DNA from: Ilyonectria destructans
Taxonomy: Eukaryota > Ascomycota > Sordariomycetes > Hypocreales > Nectriaceae
Assembly (NCBI GenBank): GCA_020740775.1
Contig: JAHEWK010000001.1
Coordinates: 6,386,001 to 6,450,000, forward strand
Length of the DNA: 64,000 bases
Reading direction: 5' to 3'
The position numbers were made by a program, and so were the translations under genes. The notes beneath the pieces were generated by a model. The model was not told the DNA's origin and did not search any database. It saw nothing but the letters and a program-made list of their open reading frames with translations. Each line of letters starts with the position of its first letter. Positions within the stretch are counted from its first letter, which is position 1. Below are positions 44,595 to 56,927 of the stretch, in pieces.

Positions 44595-47500
44595 AATCGG
44601 ATGGGTGGGAGTTGACTTTAATACGACGCAGTGATCCACTCCTTTCTCAACTTAGAGGAGGAGCCCGTTGCGGACATATATAGGAGAAAGAGATGGAAGA
44701 AGGCCGGATCAACATACGATGATAGGCGGAATTACATACACTACGAGCCATATTGTTTGAGTGCTCGGAAACAGCATTGTTACAGGCAGGGCATTGATAT
44801 TTGGCATGGCAGATACATGAACAGCGGTCGACGATAAGGGAAGCGCGTTTTCGATACCCGGCTTTGTCCAAGAATTGAACTAAATACACGACACATACGT
44901 GGTCTTCGTACGTTTCTATTTTTGGGATTCTTCTGTGGCGTGCGAAAACATCCCTTACCCATTCCCTTGGCGTAAGCCCGGTAAGGATCGAGCCGTGGAT
45001 TATGAATACGGTCAGAGTTAACTTGCAACCTGAAATAGGGACGCGTAAGACAGCTACGAATAGCGCCCGGGACATTTGAGTAAGACAGGCCGTTCTAGTC
45101 CAGCCCACTTGTTTTACTCAGACACGACTATTACGATTCCTAGTCCCAACCCACGCAACTACGATGGCGAGGCTTGAAACAATCCCGGCTTAGTGTGGTC
45201 CCGTGGCCAGAATCTCGTGTAGGAGGGTTGCACTTTGGCGTTGCAGTCGGGTCGCAACGAGGGACGGGGCGGCGCGTTGCAGTGCTGCGTTGCGTTACTG
45301 TGTGGGGGGACGGAGATGGCAAAGCTGCGGGATGTTTAGAAGGAAGAGGATGGATAGGAGAAGAAGGAGGTGGGCAAGGCTATGGTGGCGTCCGAGGAGG
45401 GCAATGATTTTTCCAAATGTTTCAGCTGAGGGAGGTGAGGCTGGGTCATGGGTAGAGTCATGTTCGTGTTGGTTGCGGCGAGGTGGTGGTGAGGGTTGGC
45501 GGTGAGTCGGCGTAACTTGGAAGTTGGTGTTGATGGTGTCGCCAAGGTGCAGTTTGTTGGGATGGATGTGGTGGGCTGGATGTTGGAAAGTGTCGCGTTG
45601 ATGCGATGGATGTCGTGGTTGGGATGCTCGAAGCCGTGTGAGCTTTACGAGGCCTACGAGGTCTGGGTGGCGGAAGGGCTGCGGGGGAGAGGCGATGCGC
45701 TGAGCAGGGCGATGCGCTGAGCTGAGCTGAGTTGAGGTGAAGATAGGTGAGGATGCGTGCGGAGAGGTGAAGCAATATGGCCGACGAGAAGGCTGCGAGT
45801 TTGCCATGTCTCACTGCCGTGTCTCACTCATGCTTGATAAACTTGCCTCTGTCGACGGGTGGCGTCGTCGTCCAACCAAGAAAGCATCACCACCAGAACC
45901 ACAAATAACGAAATGCTCCGAATCAACGATCCTTTCCTCACCGCTTCGAGACACCCCCAGCCCTCTATCAGCTCTTCCGGCACGAGTTTATCAAACCCAA
46001 CTTCGCATCACCACCATCAACCAAGACATGTTGGCCGCCGTCGTCCAATCACACCACCCTTCCCACCAGGTGCAGTCACAAGACCACCGTCGGCCGAGAT
46101 CGGTCGCTGTCCGGGTGACTCGAGCGTGGCCGGCAACCTGGAAACGCGCTGCTTGGAAGATTGGAAAGCGGCCGGGCGTGGGTGGGTTGATGCGACGGCG
46201 GGATGGGAGGATGGAGGGGGCGTGTGCAGCACTGATGGGTGACATGGATGGGAAGAGGGGGGGATATGGAATGTTGGTGTTAGTGGTGTTGGTGGGCGTT
46301 GGTGGTGGAAGTTTCGTGAACCTGCTTGCCTTCAACGATACAGGCGGGCGTAGCAGCCTCTGACGCCTCGTATCCGTGGTCCAGGCCTTGCTGCGGATGC
46401 CATGTCAACTGGAAACCAGCTCCCACATCCATCGCAGGGGAAAAGGTGGACGCAGCCGTGATGTGCCGCGATGCGATGCGCGCCCGGCAGGCCGAGAGGC
46501 GAGTCCTCAACCTCTCAGCCAACCATACAGGCGGCCCTGCTGCCTAACAAGCGTCCCCCTCCCCCGCACCACCAGGTCCAGGACCACCAAAAATGTCATG
46601 ATATATCGTGACTCGTTAAGAAATGCCGAGGGACAGGTCTAAGTCATGAGATACGCAAGGGGAAAGGGAAAAAACAGGGCCCAGGCCGGGAAAATTAGAC
46701 CCTGGGGCGCGCCTTTCGTGATGCGATGCACTGCAGCCGGCGGGAACCCGCATGTTGCAGGGCGGCGGGGCGGGTGGAAACCACCAAAGTTCCCTTTTTA
46801 CACTTTGCGGCGTGGGGGAGTGGGCGAGTCCTGGGCTAGCTAGCGAGCGGGCTTTAGGAATGGGAACTGGGAATGGGATCAGTTGAAGATTGTCGCAATG
46901 CCTTGGGGTTTGAAGTGATTCTGATTGTTGCGCTGTGACGATGTTGAAGGCTTGTTAGACAAAGGTGTGTAAGTGGTCTTGCGATAGAGTGTGTGCGCTA
47001 GGAAATGCAGATCGTCATCGCATCTACTCAGCCTTCAACACTGCCCGATCTGATCCAAAGCCACAAAATATCCTCAACTGAGAAACTTTTGCCATGCCAT
47101 CACGAGATGCGCAAACTCCCGCCATCATTCCCATCCCGAATGCCCTCACTCGATGCCATTGCCTGCCTAGTCTTCCCCACTCCGGGATACACTTTGCGCA
47201 ACGCCAAGTGACCGAGGATCCCCCTCCCCCCTTGCCCTCCGGGCCCGTCGCCGAGTCATCGAACCCCGCCTAGGACGATTGGCGATGGATCTTCGCATTT
47301 CGAACCATCCCCTTCCCGAACCGTCCCTCGGGCAGGCAGCCATCCACTGGGAAAGGGGAGTTCAGTGAGGGGACCGGAGACCCAGTGGAGCAACCCCGAA
47401 AAAACGGGCATCGCATGCACATCCACTGAGGCTTCTATCGATAAGCTGCGGGGCAAGCAACGGGGCGGCGGATCCCAATGCATGGCGGGGTGACTCTAGA

Positions 47501-48257
47501 CAGCAGCTTGAATGTGGGAAGTGAGCTGAGCTGAGGCGCAAGGGCCGCTGGTTGGTTTGCCAATGTTTAGTTTCCGTCTTGGGACGCATGGCGTTCCCTC
47601 GCTGTGAGTCACTAGACGATCAGTGGTCAATGGGACGATTCGGCGGATGGGCCATGGTCGACCGGGAGATGGATAGGATGGTGGTGGTGCCGAGAAGTTG
47701 GAAATTGCGAATGGGGAATGAGACGGGGACAGAAGGTGTGTGCTGCTGATGGTAGCCAAGGCCAGCGTGTTGATTTGTGATGCTATCTAATGTCCGGGCT
47801 ACTAACGGGGACGGAAATGATGCGCGGTGGTGGCCAGGCAACCACTGGGCTGAAGCCCCTCCAAAAAGTCACTCGCCATCTAAGTCAAAGGCCAAAAAAA
47901 GTGTTTTGAAACAAATATGTTATTTTCATAAACAGGAATCCATTTGGGATTCTTTTTTTCTCTTTCTGGTTTTGTGTGTGCTGTCATCCTCCTCTTCGGC
48001 TTGTTTTTGTCCGCCTGAGTATAGTAGTCCGTCCATCGTATCATATACATTCATCCAGATTGCGGCCCGGAAATTCCAATACCAAAAATATCATCGCTCA
48101 AAATTCCCAAAAAAAAACTTGCTGTGCTGTGCATGCTCACTGTCAAATCACAATCCCATCCGTCCATCCATCCCAATAAAAGCCAATGATACAAAAGTAC
48201 AAGTCGAGAAAAAGAGACAAACTAATCAACACAAGAAATTGCTCATTGGCTCATTCT
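44595..48257. other. Long region without a supportable gene
   Basis: GC-rich to mixed sequence. The longest frames (for example minus 45295-45807, and plus 45737-46363) are His/Pro/Ser- or Gly/Trp-rich mirror translations of low-complexity DNA and show no domain. It may hold 3'UTRs, non-coding transcripts or promoter sequence. 47860-48250 is AT-rich and probably the 3' region of the next gene. Confidence 0.45.
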
Positions 48258-49265
48258 TTACTCCCAGCGGTAAACACCGTCATCGTAGAGCACACGGTGC
48301 CGTCGGCTTCCGGGGCCAACAGTGGCTCGTCGACCAGGCATGATGCGCTCCCGCAGTCGCTGGCGCTGGGCCTCGTCCTCCTTGCGCTCCTCCTTCTCGG
48401 CAAGGCGGCGCGCCTTCTCGTCACGCCGGGCCTCCTCGAAGTTGAGACGGCGCACAGCCTCGACCAAGGCGGTCTCCGCGTCAACGGGGATCTCAACCTC
48501 TGGTCGCTTGTAAGTGGAGGCGCGCCGAGGGGCGGGCGCCATGGGGACCGAGGGGCGGCTGTTAATCTCGGCGTTGGCTTCGGCGATGCGGGCACGCATG
48601 CGCTGCTGGCGAATCTCCTGCTCCTCGCGCTCCTTCTCGCGCTGGCGACGACGGCGGCGTTTCTCGTCGTCTTCGGCGCTCTGGCGGCTGTCGCGCGAGC
48701 TTGTAGATGCGTGTCGAGAGTGTGAGTGTGATGATCGGCGCTTGTTATCGACAACCTCGATCTGGACGCGGCTGCGCTCGTCTACAATGACGGGGCGGTG
48801 GCGGCTAGGAGAAGAATCGAGGTAGACGTTGGCGTTGGGAGATGGGGGAGCAGTATGGGGTGAGTTCCAGGTCTGGGGCGGCGTGCGAGGCGTAGGCGGG
48901 TTCTCAACCAGCACGATGCGCTCGCGGCGGTCACGGCGGTTCAGGTCGAGGACCTTCTGGCCGTTGACATAGACACCGGAGGATCGCTTCTTCTTGCTGT
49001 TAGAGCTGCCGAAGGAGTGGTCTGACTCGTCGCCGGAGCGGTAGAGAGGAGTCGAGGACGCAGGGCTGTACTGAGGAGTGGGAGGGAGCTGGGTCATGTA
49101 GGGCGCGGTCGACTCATTGTAGGAGACAAATTGGCTAGGGTGCTGGAAGACGACGTTGTTGACGCATGGTTGACCGTTTAGTGAGTGTCCGCAGAGTGTA
49201 GGCTGGTAGGTCTGCTCGGTTCGACCGTCTGGGTGAACCCAGGTGTAGATGTTGCTGGTGCACAT
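48258..49265 (-). CDS. Basic, low-complexity conserved-type protein, function unknown
   Basis: From the ATG at 49265 to the stop at 48258 a single exon encodes 335 residues. No catalytic domain is recognised. The N terminus holds a compact Cys/His-containing segment (MCTSNIYTWVHPDG...LCGHSLNGQPCVNN) that could bind zinc. A Ser/Pro-rich disordered region has SP and TPRTPP motifs, likely kinase targets. A VYVNGQKVLDLNRR strand-like stretch follows, then a highly charged Arg/Glu helix of about 110 residues (EKRRRRRQREKEREEQE...), probably a single alpha-helix or coiled coil. The C terminus is a short conserved-looking RVLYDDGVYRWE. The leader upstream is rich in CAA/ACA, typical of fungal 5'UTRs. 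A nuclear or RNA-associated role would fit the composition but is unproven. Confidence 0.75.
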   Translation of the reverse strand: MCTSNIYTWVHPDGRTEQTYQPTLCGHSLNGQPCVNNVVFQHPSQFVSYNESTAPYMTQLPPTPQYSPASSTPLYRSGDESDHSFGSSNSKKKRSSGVYVNGQKVLDLNRRDRRERIVLVENPPTPRTPPQTWNSPHTAPPSPNANVYLDSSPSRHRPVIVDERSRVQIEVVDNKRRSSHSHSRHASTSSRDSRQSAEDDEKRRRRRQREKEREEQEIRQQRMRARIAEANAEINSRPSVPMAPAPRRASTYKRPEVEIPVDAETALVEAVRRLNFEEARRDEKARRLAEKEERKEDEAQRQRLRERIMPGRRATVGPGSRRHRVLYDDGVYRWE

Positions 49266-52200
49266 TGTGTCGGTGTTGTGTAACGTATAAGGGTGTAGGT
49301 TGGTAGTAGGAGGATTCTCCTGGATGACTACCGGTGCGAGGGCACGAGAAGGCCTCGTCGGTTGGGATTGGCGAATCCGATGCTCAAGCTCGGGCTGGCG
49401 AGGCGTGGAGGGGTTCTTGCGGTGGTGGTTGTAGACGATGTTGTCGACGATGATGGGAGAAGACAACTTGAGAGAATAGCTAGCTGTCAATGCAAGGTGT
49501 AGTAGCAAGCTTGTATGCGTATGCTTGTTTGTTCTTTGTTGTTGTTGTAGATGTAGTTCGATTGTCTTGGAAGTCTAGCCAAAGGTGGGAGGTGAGGAGG
49601 TCTTTATAGACGAGGGAGGTAGGTGGGAGGGTTGGTGGTCGAAAGTTGGAAGTAGTGGCGGTTGTAAGTGCGGGACTCAATGGAGGACAGGGGAGTGGAT
49701 GCCTGGGGAAGAAGAAGTAGGAATGTAGATGTAGACAAGTAGACTGATGGTGTTGTGATACCAGGAATCGAAGTGGAAAATGTGCGGAGAGAGGTGAGGA
49801 AGTCGGTGCCTTAAAAGTATCCCATCGTGAGGACCCGCGCGTATATTAAAATGTGTGGGTGAGTGTGAGCGTGTGAGTGAGAGGGAGCGCGGCGGCTTGG
49901 TGGTGGTGTGCTCGACGCACCCCCCCTGGCTCGATGGGCTGGTCCCACGCCGTTTCTGCCTACCAGAATGCCATTGCAGAGTTGCGCCCCAGGCCGCCAA
50001 GGCCACCCTGGCCCATGCTCCCCAGGGCTCCAACCAGGACGTGCAGGGGGTGCCACCACTGGGGCATTGGCTTTTTGGGGGCCACAAGGCCAGGCGACCT
50101 TCATTCAGTAACGGCACTGGCAGGGGGCTTCAGTGCGAGAGGCCGCTGGAGGGACCACAGTGGGGAACAAAGGCCATGCCCATGCCGATGACTCCCACCA
50201 AACCCACACACTCACATCTGCAGCGATAGAGGGATGGCAGATGGCCAAAGGGAGCACAGGAGGTGGGGCTCAAGGGGTGACCCAATGGGCAGTGTTGCTG
50301 GCTGAGCCACGGGCCATCCCATCCCCAAACACGACCCTCTCTGCTCCACCCTCCCTCCCGTCAGCAGTCTTCGATGCCAGTGGAGGGAGGGTGTAGCCAA
50401 CAATATGACGAGCTTCAACGACTAGGACGCCAAGGACTCAAGGCTGCCGTGGGCCAGGTCCAGCCGCCGCGCCCACAGTCTGGAGATATCCGGGACGGAC
50501 ACGGACACGGACAGGATCGGCCAGCGGGTGCAAGCATGCCGGACGAACCCACGGTCCCAGACGGAGGATGGAAGAGGTGGACGACCCAGCCAAGTGTAAT
50601 TCATACCGTGTCGTGCGCGTCTTCGTCTACTTTGACGCCATTTTTGGTGGTGTTGGTGTTGGTGATGATGCGGCTGCCGACGACGCGGCCCCGGTTGAAA
50701 CACTTTAACTCCTAGGAATCAAATCCCCGGCGAATTCTATTTTCTGCGTCCACCCATCCGATTCAATTCACCGACGGAGCCAATCTTGGACAATACCATC
50801 GCAGAGGGCTCGCCCGAAACCGCGACCCTCGAGCTGCAAGCACTCTCGGAATCGTCTCTCTCCTAACCTACGATTAAACGCCGGCTCTCCGGCGCAGGGT
50901 GACTGGACGCCATGACGCCGGCCGCCCTACGAGCCCGTCACCTGCAGAACATCTCCATCGCAGAGCGCGATTTGACTCTTCGGCCGGTTGACTGGACGGA
51001 TCATGGGGTCACTTGCGCGCGGAAGACGACGGGTTACATGATTCGGCATTGACTCATCGTCGACATCGTCTGGCTGCACGGCGGACGCTAGGAAACCAAT
51101 GTACACGCCCCAAGGTAACGAGGCAATCAGGCAGTCCTAGATTCAGGCCAAGGAAGCCAGTTGCGTGGTGGTGTGTGAAGTGTGCGAGGTGTGCGGAAAA
51201 CCGAGGGCATGCGCGTGCTCTGTCCGGCCCGCAGTGGTTTGCAGGAAACTGTACTGGAGAATGGAGCCCATGGCGCTCTGTATCGGCAACGATTCGTCTA
51301 GGACTCTGCAGGCTTGGCAAATCCTCGCCGCCGACTGATGCCACTGGCCCCTGCGCAGCCCTGCGCTGCAAGGGCAGGCAGTAGGCGGTGCTCCGGCACA
51401 CCCTTGGTGACGTCTGGGCTGCTGGTTAGTTCGTGGAGGCTTGGCCTGCGTTTGGCCTGTTTGGACCTGAGGCGCCATCACAGCCTCCGCTGGCTCGAAT
51501 TCTGGATCGCATCCGGGGGAGAATGCGTCCAGGGTTGCTCAGCCTTCCCGCAACCACTTTACAAGGCTTAGTTTGCTTGCTTGCACGCTGTACGCTTTCT
51601 GTGGGCGATCAAAGCATGCGACCTCGAATATGATGGCATCCTTTGTGGTCCATTGGATGCCTCTCTCTCTCGCTTCTCTGCACCGTGCACCAGCCACCAC
51701 GATCGAAGCCGACGGGAACTAAAGAGCTCGCATGGATGATGGGCATGGCCGATCGCTTGGGTCACGCCAGTCATGAAGCTGCAACGCCAGAAGCTTCGAC
51801 GAACAGACGGCGCAGCAGAAGCCACTCGACGGCGGATGCCGGAGTGATACTCTTGATTGTCAATCAGAGGGTGTATGATAGAGTTGCGACGTGACGAGTT
51901 TCCGCAAACGGCTTAACCGGTTGCCTTGTCTTGGCAGCCGCTGGGTAAATCAGTGAGTGAATAGCTTCAACCTGGCGGGGGCAAATTCCAAAACGGCCCC
52001 CAAATGCCGATGGCCGCAACACCAAAGGTCCAAATCGCCCCGGGTCGATAGGACTATTGACGTCGCCGATGATCTCTTGGCACGTTCTACGTAGCAGCGG
52101 CACAAACGGGAACCGACCAGAATCCGAAATCCCAACTGTTGATCCACCTCGCACCCAAGGCTGCCAGCGAAGCCGGGCAGGTCGGTGCCGGATCTGGGCA

Positions 52201-53830
52201 ACGGTGAACTTTGCAAACATCGCAAACACGACACGCCCGCCAGAAGGACATTGAAACCTCCACTCGTCTCCTCCTGATTGGGTCGTGGCCGCCGCCGTCT
52301 TCAACGTGTTGCGCACACAAAAGACACCGGGCCATGAGGGGGGCGCACCGGCACCGGCGTAGCTCATGAAACGAAAATCGTGGACCAGATGACGACCCTC
52401 CACGTAAGAGAGTTATCGTCGCGCAGTTTGCCTTATTGCGACCACAGCTTCTTCGTACTCCCTCTGATTTCAAAGCCGGTCGCATTAGCAGCCTGACGGC
52501 GAAGTTTCCCCCCCCCCCCCTCTCTCTCCCGCAGAGCCCCCTTTTCGCCCCTCGCGGCTGGGCCTCGTTGCTGGGAGCAGCCCAAGAAATCAGCCCCCAA
52601 ACGCAAACGGCCCCCAAATATGAACCTGGAAATTAGCACTCGGCGGCCTCTTGGAGGCGGCTCTGGCCAATGGATTCCCCTACTTCTGGGGAGATTGCGC
52701 GTTCTAAAGGAGTTGCCGTCTTACATAGCATGGTCAACTGCACGCAGAGGTAAACTCCGTTTTGCTGGAGGCCCCCAGCCGACATCACGAAGGCGATGGC
52801 GATGGTGGTGATGGTGTTGATGGGCTCCCCACCACCCCCTGCACACTGCGGCAGGCCAGTGGCGATGTCCGTTTCAGTGCCAGGGATGCAGCGACAAGGC
52901 CAAGATGGACCCAAGTCAGCCCTGTGAGGCACTCCAGCCAAGGCCAGCACAGCCCCGGTGCCGTCTGCCGCCATATTGCATATTGGCTGCCGCCGCCGGT
53001 TCCCTCCCCACATCCTCACTGGCGATCCCGTCGCTTGTTCTCGAGTCGGAGCGGGTCGAGGCGAGGTGTGGAGATTGCGCTCTTGAACTTTCCCATCGTC
53101 ATGGCCGGTTCATTTCATTGCTGCGCACGTCGCTTATCGCTCGCTTCTGAATCTTGCTCATTTTCTTCGCCTCCTAATTACCGAAGACACACGGCCAAGC
53201 CATGGCCCAAAATACAATTCCTATTCTAAGAATTGGAATCCTCCGTCGCATTGACGCGCGCTTCTATCGTCGCAACCAGTTTCACGCTTGGCCGTCAAAT
53301 CGAGCCAACACAAACCGTTCTCTCGGGTCCGGCGATGCCCCAAAATGGACAGAGTTCGCCTCTGATGTAAGTTGTGTTGGCCAGAATCTACGACCCGACA
53401 AAGTCGTCCGAGGTCGCATGTTCACAGCCAAGCTCCCTGTTCAATTATCTACGTCGCGTGCGAACCAGTCAATTCCCGCCGTGGAGTTTGAAGTCGTCGC
53501 CATTGTTCCTCAATCCCGTGTCGTGATTCGCGTAGCTCAACTTGACAACCACACCTTGTAGATGTTTCCACGCGGCAAAGTCAGGCGGCGGCAAAATTGT
53601 TCTATTTTGTAGGAAAAGCTTCTGATTTTGCCATCATTTCCCATGCAGCCTGCTCACCTGGCGTATGCGTTCACTAGAATCACGCCAGATGGCAAATCCT
53701 GTGGTGTTGCGATCTGGCTCAATGCGGCTCCAGGGTAGCCTTTTTGACGCGCGTCGACGAGGAAGAATTAAGACATGAGCATCGGTTTACCGAGGGTTAT
53801 ACTCTCTAATGTAGAAGAAATGAATTTAAT
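49266..53830. other. Long region without a supportable gene
   Basis: Includes the leader of the basic protein gene (about 49266-49800). Beyond that, open frames on both strands overlap each other, are Pro/Arg/Gly-rich and have no domain. A poly-C/CT tract lies at about 52507-52530. A frame at 53202-53561 (+) starts with ATG but has no recognisable family; I do not call it. Confidence 0.45.
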
Positions 53831-56140
53831 TCAATTGCAAAAGCCGACCGTTTTCTGTTCTAAGGCACCAGAAGGTATCCAGACATGTTCGTGAGATGGA
53901 GTTGAAACTCGGGCTCTCAAGTGGTCACTATCCACAGGTTTTAAACTTGGCGTTTGGGTCTTTCCCTCTTCCCAGGAAAACGAAACCGCCCAACCGCCCT
54001 TTACCCCAACATCCTTCAGCCGACCACTGCTCCACTCGGTGGGACAAGCTGGGAGCAAGTAGATAGCAGTAAATGGCCCCTCACTGTCATGTTCTATTCT
54101 CGATTGTACGAGACATTCAAGGATGCCTGAGCACCCCCCAAAGTTGCCATCAATCTGGAACGGCGGATGACTGTCAAGCATGTTTGGCAGAGTCGAGCTC
54201 TCCAACAGCTGGTCCATGTGTTTGGCACACCCTTCGGCGTCACGGAGTCGCGCGTGGAGATTCAGCAACCATGCTCGACTCCATCCCGTATGCCCGCCTC
54301 CATGCGCAGCTCGGCGATCGAGGACCTTCCGTGCAGCTGCAGCTAATTCTGGTGTAGTGTCTGGATGGATTACGTTGCCAGGATAGAGCCCGAATAGATG
54401 GGAGACATGTCGATGTCCTGGTTCGTGCTCGCCGTAGTCCTCTAGACCCCATTCCTGGATCAACCCCTGCGGGTTAATCTTCATATCGGGCAGGCGTGGA
54501 TCGAGGGGACCGGTCGGATTAAGAATCTTGTGGACCTTGCCTACGAGCTCACTGCTTGCTGATGTTGGGAGCTTCTGGTGACTCCAGAGGTACTGCTCAA
54601 ACGCGATGCGGATGATGGTGATGTCAATGACAGATCCTTCACATAGAATACCCACGGAGCTGTTACCCGAGATAAAAGTGTTCTCCGGAGAGAGTGATGG
54701 ACATGTCACCAAGTGTTTGCCATCCTTGGACGGGATTAGGAAATCCACAATAAACTCGATGCATCCCTCAAGCAGAGGTGCGACTTGCTCATGAAGCGCG
54801 CGATTGTATCGATACTGTAGTAACTCCACAAGATCCATGCACAACCACACTCCCCCGAGCGGCCATAGCGTAGACGGCATCCACTGATCGGCGGGATCCG
54901 TGTCGGCCCAGATGTCTGTGTTGTGATGGGCGCACCATCCTTTGCAGCCATACATGGTCTTTGCAGTGACCCGCCCTCTGATAGCTATCCGTTGGACGAG
55001 TTCGAGCAAAGGCAAAGCACATTCAAATAAATTGCTTGAGCCAACAGGCCAATAGTTCATTTGGATGTTGATATTGATCGTGTACTTGCATCCCCAGGGT
55101 GGAGAGAATGATGGGTTCCATATTCCTTGGAGATTCGCTGGCAAGGACTTGGGCCCAGGTCGACTGGAAGAGATGAGTAGATAGCGCCCGTAGTTGTGGT
55201 AGAGCGCAACAAGTCCCGGGTCTCGATGGTTCTTGATCCGTTCATCAGTCGGTATGTGGCTGGCATCGGGCCTCATAGCAAGACTCGTCCTTGTAAATAG
55301 CCTCCGGTAATCCGTGGAATGTGTGGCCAGGAGGTCGTCCCAAGACTTGCTCAGTGTGGCGTCGACATTCTGCCTGGCTGCAAGCTCAGGGTCCTCATGC
55401 CTGTATGTAGTATGGGCGGCGATGGAAACCACGCATGATGATGAGTGCACGATTAAACTGCCCCCAATTGCTTCTACAGATCCGTCTGCAGGAACACGAA
55501 CTCCTAACACGATACATAGACGATTGCTGTTGCGACCGCCTGGGGTGGCGTGTAAGACGATGCGGTTGTCGGCAGCCTGAATACTGTCAAGAAACTCGTT
55601 CGAGTCCCATTCCTGCTCACCAACCCGATTTAAGCGAATGACGAAGCGAATCGGCTTCGACGATGTGATTTGAGTAACAAGGGCGCCATCTGGATGGCTG
55701 GCGAAGCTCTGTCTTGTGTGCGAAACGCCGTCATGGTCATATTTGACTGTGTGCACGGCGGACCCAAGATCGAGAAGGCGACGATAGTTGGTCAATTCGC
55801 CATTGTGCCCAAACTCGAGAAGGCAACTTCCTAGCGGCTCATAGTGTCTCATTGTCGCGGGCGCCGCAAAAAAGGCCGTCCGGACCAACTCCTCGGCCTC
55901 TGCATGTTTGGCATCCCGGATAAGTTGTCGCAGGGTGCCAAGGTGCTTGAACGCGTCCCTTGGCGTTCTCTCCTGTGGACCGCCGTACCACACGGAGTCT
56001 TCGTTGAGCTGCCATAGCTCAGTCGATGGCCGCCCGTGGATCATACATCCAAGCCGGCCGTTGCCGATGGGCAGCGCCTGAGCCCACTCCGTTGCCGGCG
56101 CCGAGTAGTGGAGATGGAGACGCTGATCACTTTGCTCCAT
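53831..56140 (-). CDS. Glycoside hydrolase family 95 alpha-L-fucosidase
   Basis: Hydrolyses alpha-1,2-linked fucose (some members L-galactose) by inversion, acting on xyloglucan, pectin or glycan side chains. A single exon gives 769 residues, the normal GH95 length. The N-terminal beta domain starts YSAPATEWAQALPIGNGRLGCMIHG with LNEDSVWYGGP. The (alpha/alpha)6 catalytic barrel shows MNYWPVGSSNL near 361 (Asn residues that activate the water), HNTDIWADTDP near 405, LSPENTF near 485 with the expected acid Glu, and DSHPPFQIDGNFGG near 660. A C-terminal beta domain follows. The start (MEQSDQRLH) has no signal peptide, so the enzyme is probably intracellular and acts on imported oligosaccharides. 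It diverges from a sugar-type MFS transporter, 787 nt apart, which supports an uptake-then-hydrolysis unit (inference). Confidence 0.95.
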   Translation of the reverse strand: MEQSDQRLHLHYSAPATEWAQALPIGNGRLGCMIHGRPSTELWQLNEDSVWYGGPQERTPRDAFKHLGTLRQLIRDAKHAEAEELVRTAFFAAPATMRHYEPLGSCLLEFGHNGELTNYRRLLDLGSAVHTVKYDHDGVSHTRQSFASHPDGALVTQITSSKPIRFVIRLNRVGEQEWDSNEFLDSIQAADNRIVLHATPGGRNSNRLCIVLGVRVPADGSVEAIGGSLIVHSSSCVVSIAAHTTYRHEDPELAARQNVDATLSKSWDDLLATHSTDYRRLFTRTSLAMRPDASHIPTDERIKNHRDPGLVALYHNYGRYLLISSSRPGPKSLPANLQGIWNPSFSPPWGCKYTININIQMNYWPVGSSNLFECALPLLELVQRIAIRGRVTAKTMYGCKGWCAHHNTDIWADTDPADQWMPSTLWPLGGVWLCMDLVELLQYRYNRALHEQVAPLLEGCIEFIVDFLIPSKDGKHLVTCPSLSPENTFISGNSSVGILCEGSVIDITIIRIAFEQYLWSHQKLPTSASSELVGKVHKILNPTGPLDPRLPDMKINPQGLIQEWGLEDYGEHEPGHRHVSHLFGLYPGNVIHPDTTPELAAAARKVLDRRAAHGGGHTGWSRAWLLNLHARLRDAEGCAKHMDQLLESSTLPNMLDSHPPFQIDGNFGGCSGILECLVQSRIEHDSEGPFTAIYLLPACPTEWSSGRLKDVGVKGGWAVSFSWEEGKTQTPSLKPVDSDHLRARVSTPSHEHVWIPSGALEQKTVGFCN

Positions 56141-56927
56141 TGCGTGCGTCCTAGGAACAGAGGGCCGAGTTGCCGGGAATATAGCCAGGACAGCGTCTGG
56201 GTTCCGGCTCGTTGGAATGAGACCAGTGTGTCAATTGGTCGAGCGGCCGAGCAGCTCTTGTTAAAGACAAAGATCCCCGTTGTGGGGACCCGAAGTGAAT
56301 CATCTGATGGCACGTTTGCCGAGTGGAGACCGGCTAAATCCCCAGGTTCTCGCAAGTCTGGGGGATCATTTGACGCGGGAGGGGAGTTGTATGGATGGAA
56401 AAACTGGCATGGATTGCATGTTGATGCGGGGATCCCAGGAGCCGTCTGCAGGCAATTGCAGTAGTCTCCCCGATGTGACCAATGATAGTCCACAATGACC
56501 TTTTCTAACACCGGTTCGTGGTGCTCAGATCCGCGTTACTTGCGACGGCACTGTTGCCGTGATGGCTTCACGGGCCATCAGTCCGATCCCCACTGCTTGG
56601 TTGACTCGTTAACAGACGGCCAAGTGAGGGGCCATTGGCCCAGCAGACGCAATCAGTCGACATTCAGATGGCGGTGGGAGTCGAGACGCCGAATTTATCC
56701 TGTAATTGGAGCCGCTTGGGGATTGGAAGGGTGGCTGCGAAATGCCGACATGGCTAAAAGGTAACACCGCATATGATCTGGGGGTAAGTGCCACTGCGCA
56801 ATTCTATATAAGCTACTTGCGAATCAAATCTTCCGGTCGCATAGATTGATTCACCTGTCAATCCTGATTCTCGGGACCTGATTCATTTTTCGCTTTCGCC
56901 CCGAATAACTGCAATTGCGTTGCGACC
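56141..56927. promoter_or_regulatory. Shared divergent promoter of the fucosidase and the sugar transporter
   Basis: The 787-nt region separates the two ATGs. TATATAAG at 56805-56812, 116 nt upstream of the transporter ATG, is a good TATA box for the plus-strand gene. CTGGGGGT at about 56778-56785 resembles a CreA-type SYGGRG repressor site (the pattern is short and common). No gene lies here. Confidence 0.5.

Noticed and set aside
45295..45807. Minus-strand frame of 170 codons
   Set aside because: His/Pro/Ser-rich low-complexity translation; the opposite strand gives an equally open Gly/Trp/Val-rich frame, a sign of biased DNA rather than coding.
53202..53561. Plus-strand ATG-started frame of 119 codons
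   Set aside because: Looks plausible in composition but has no recognised family or splice context, and stops abound around it.
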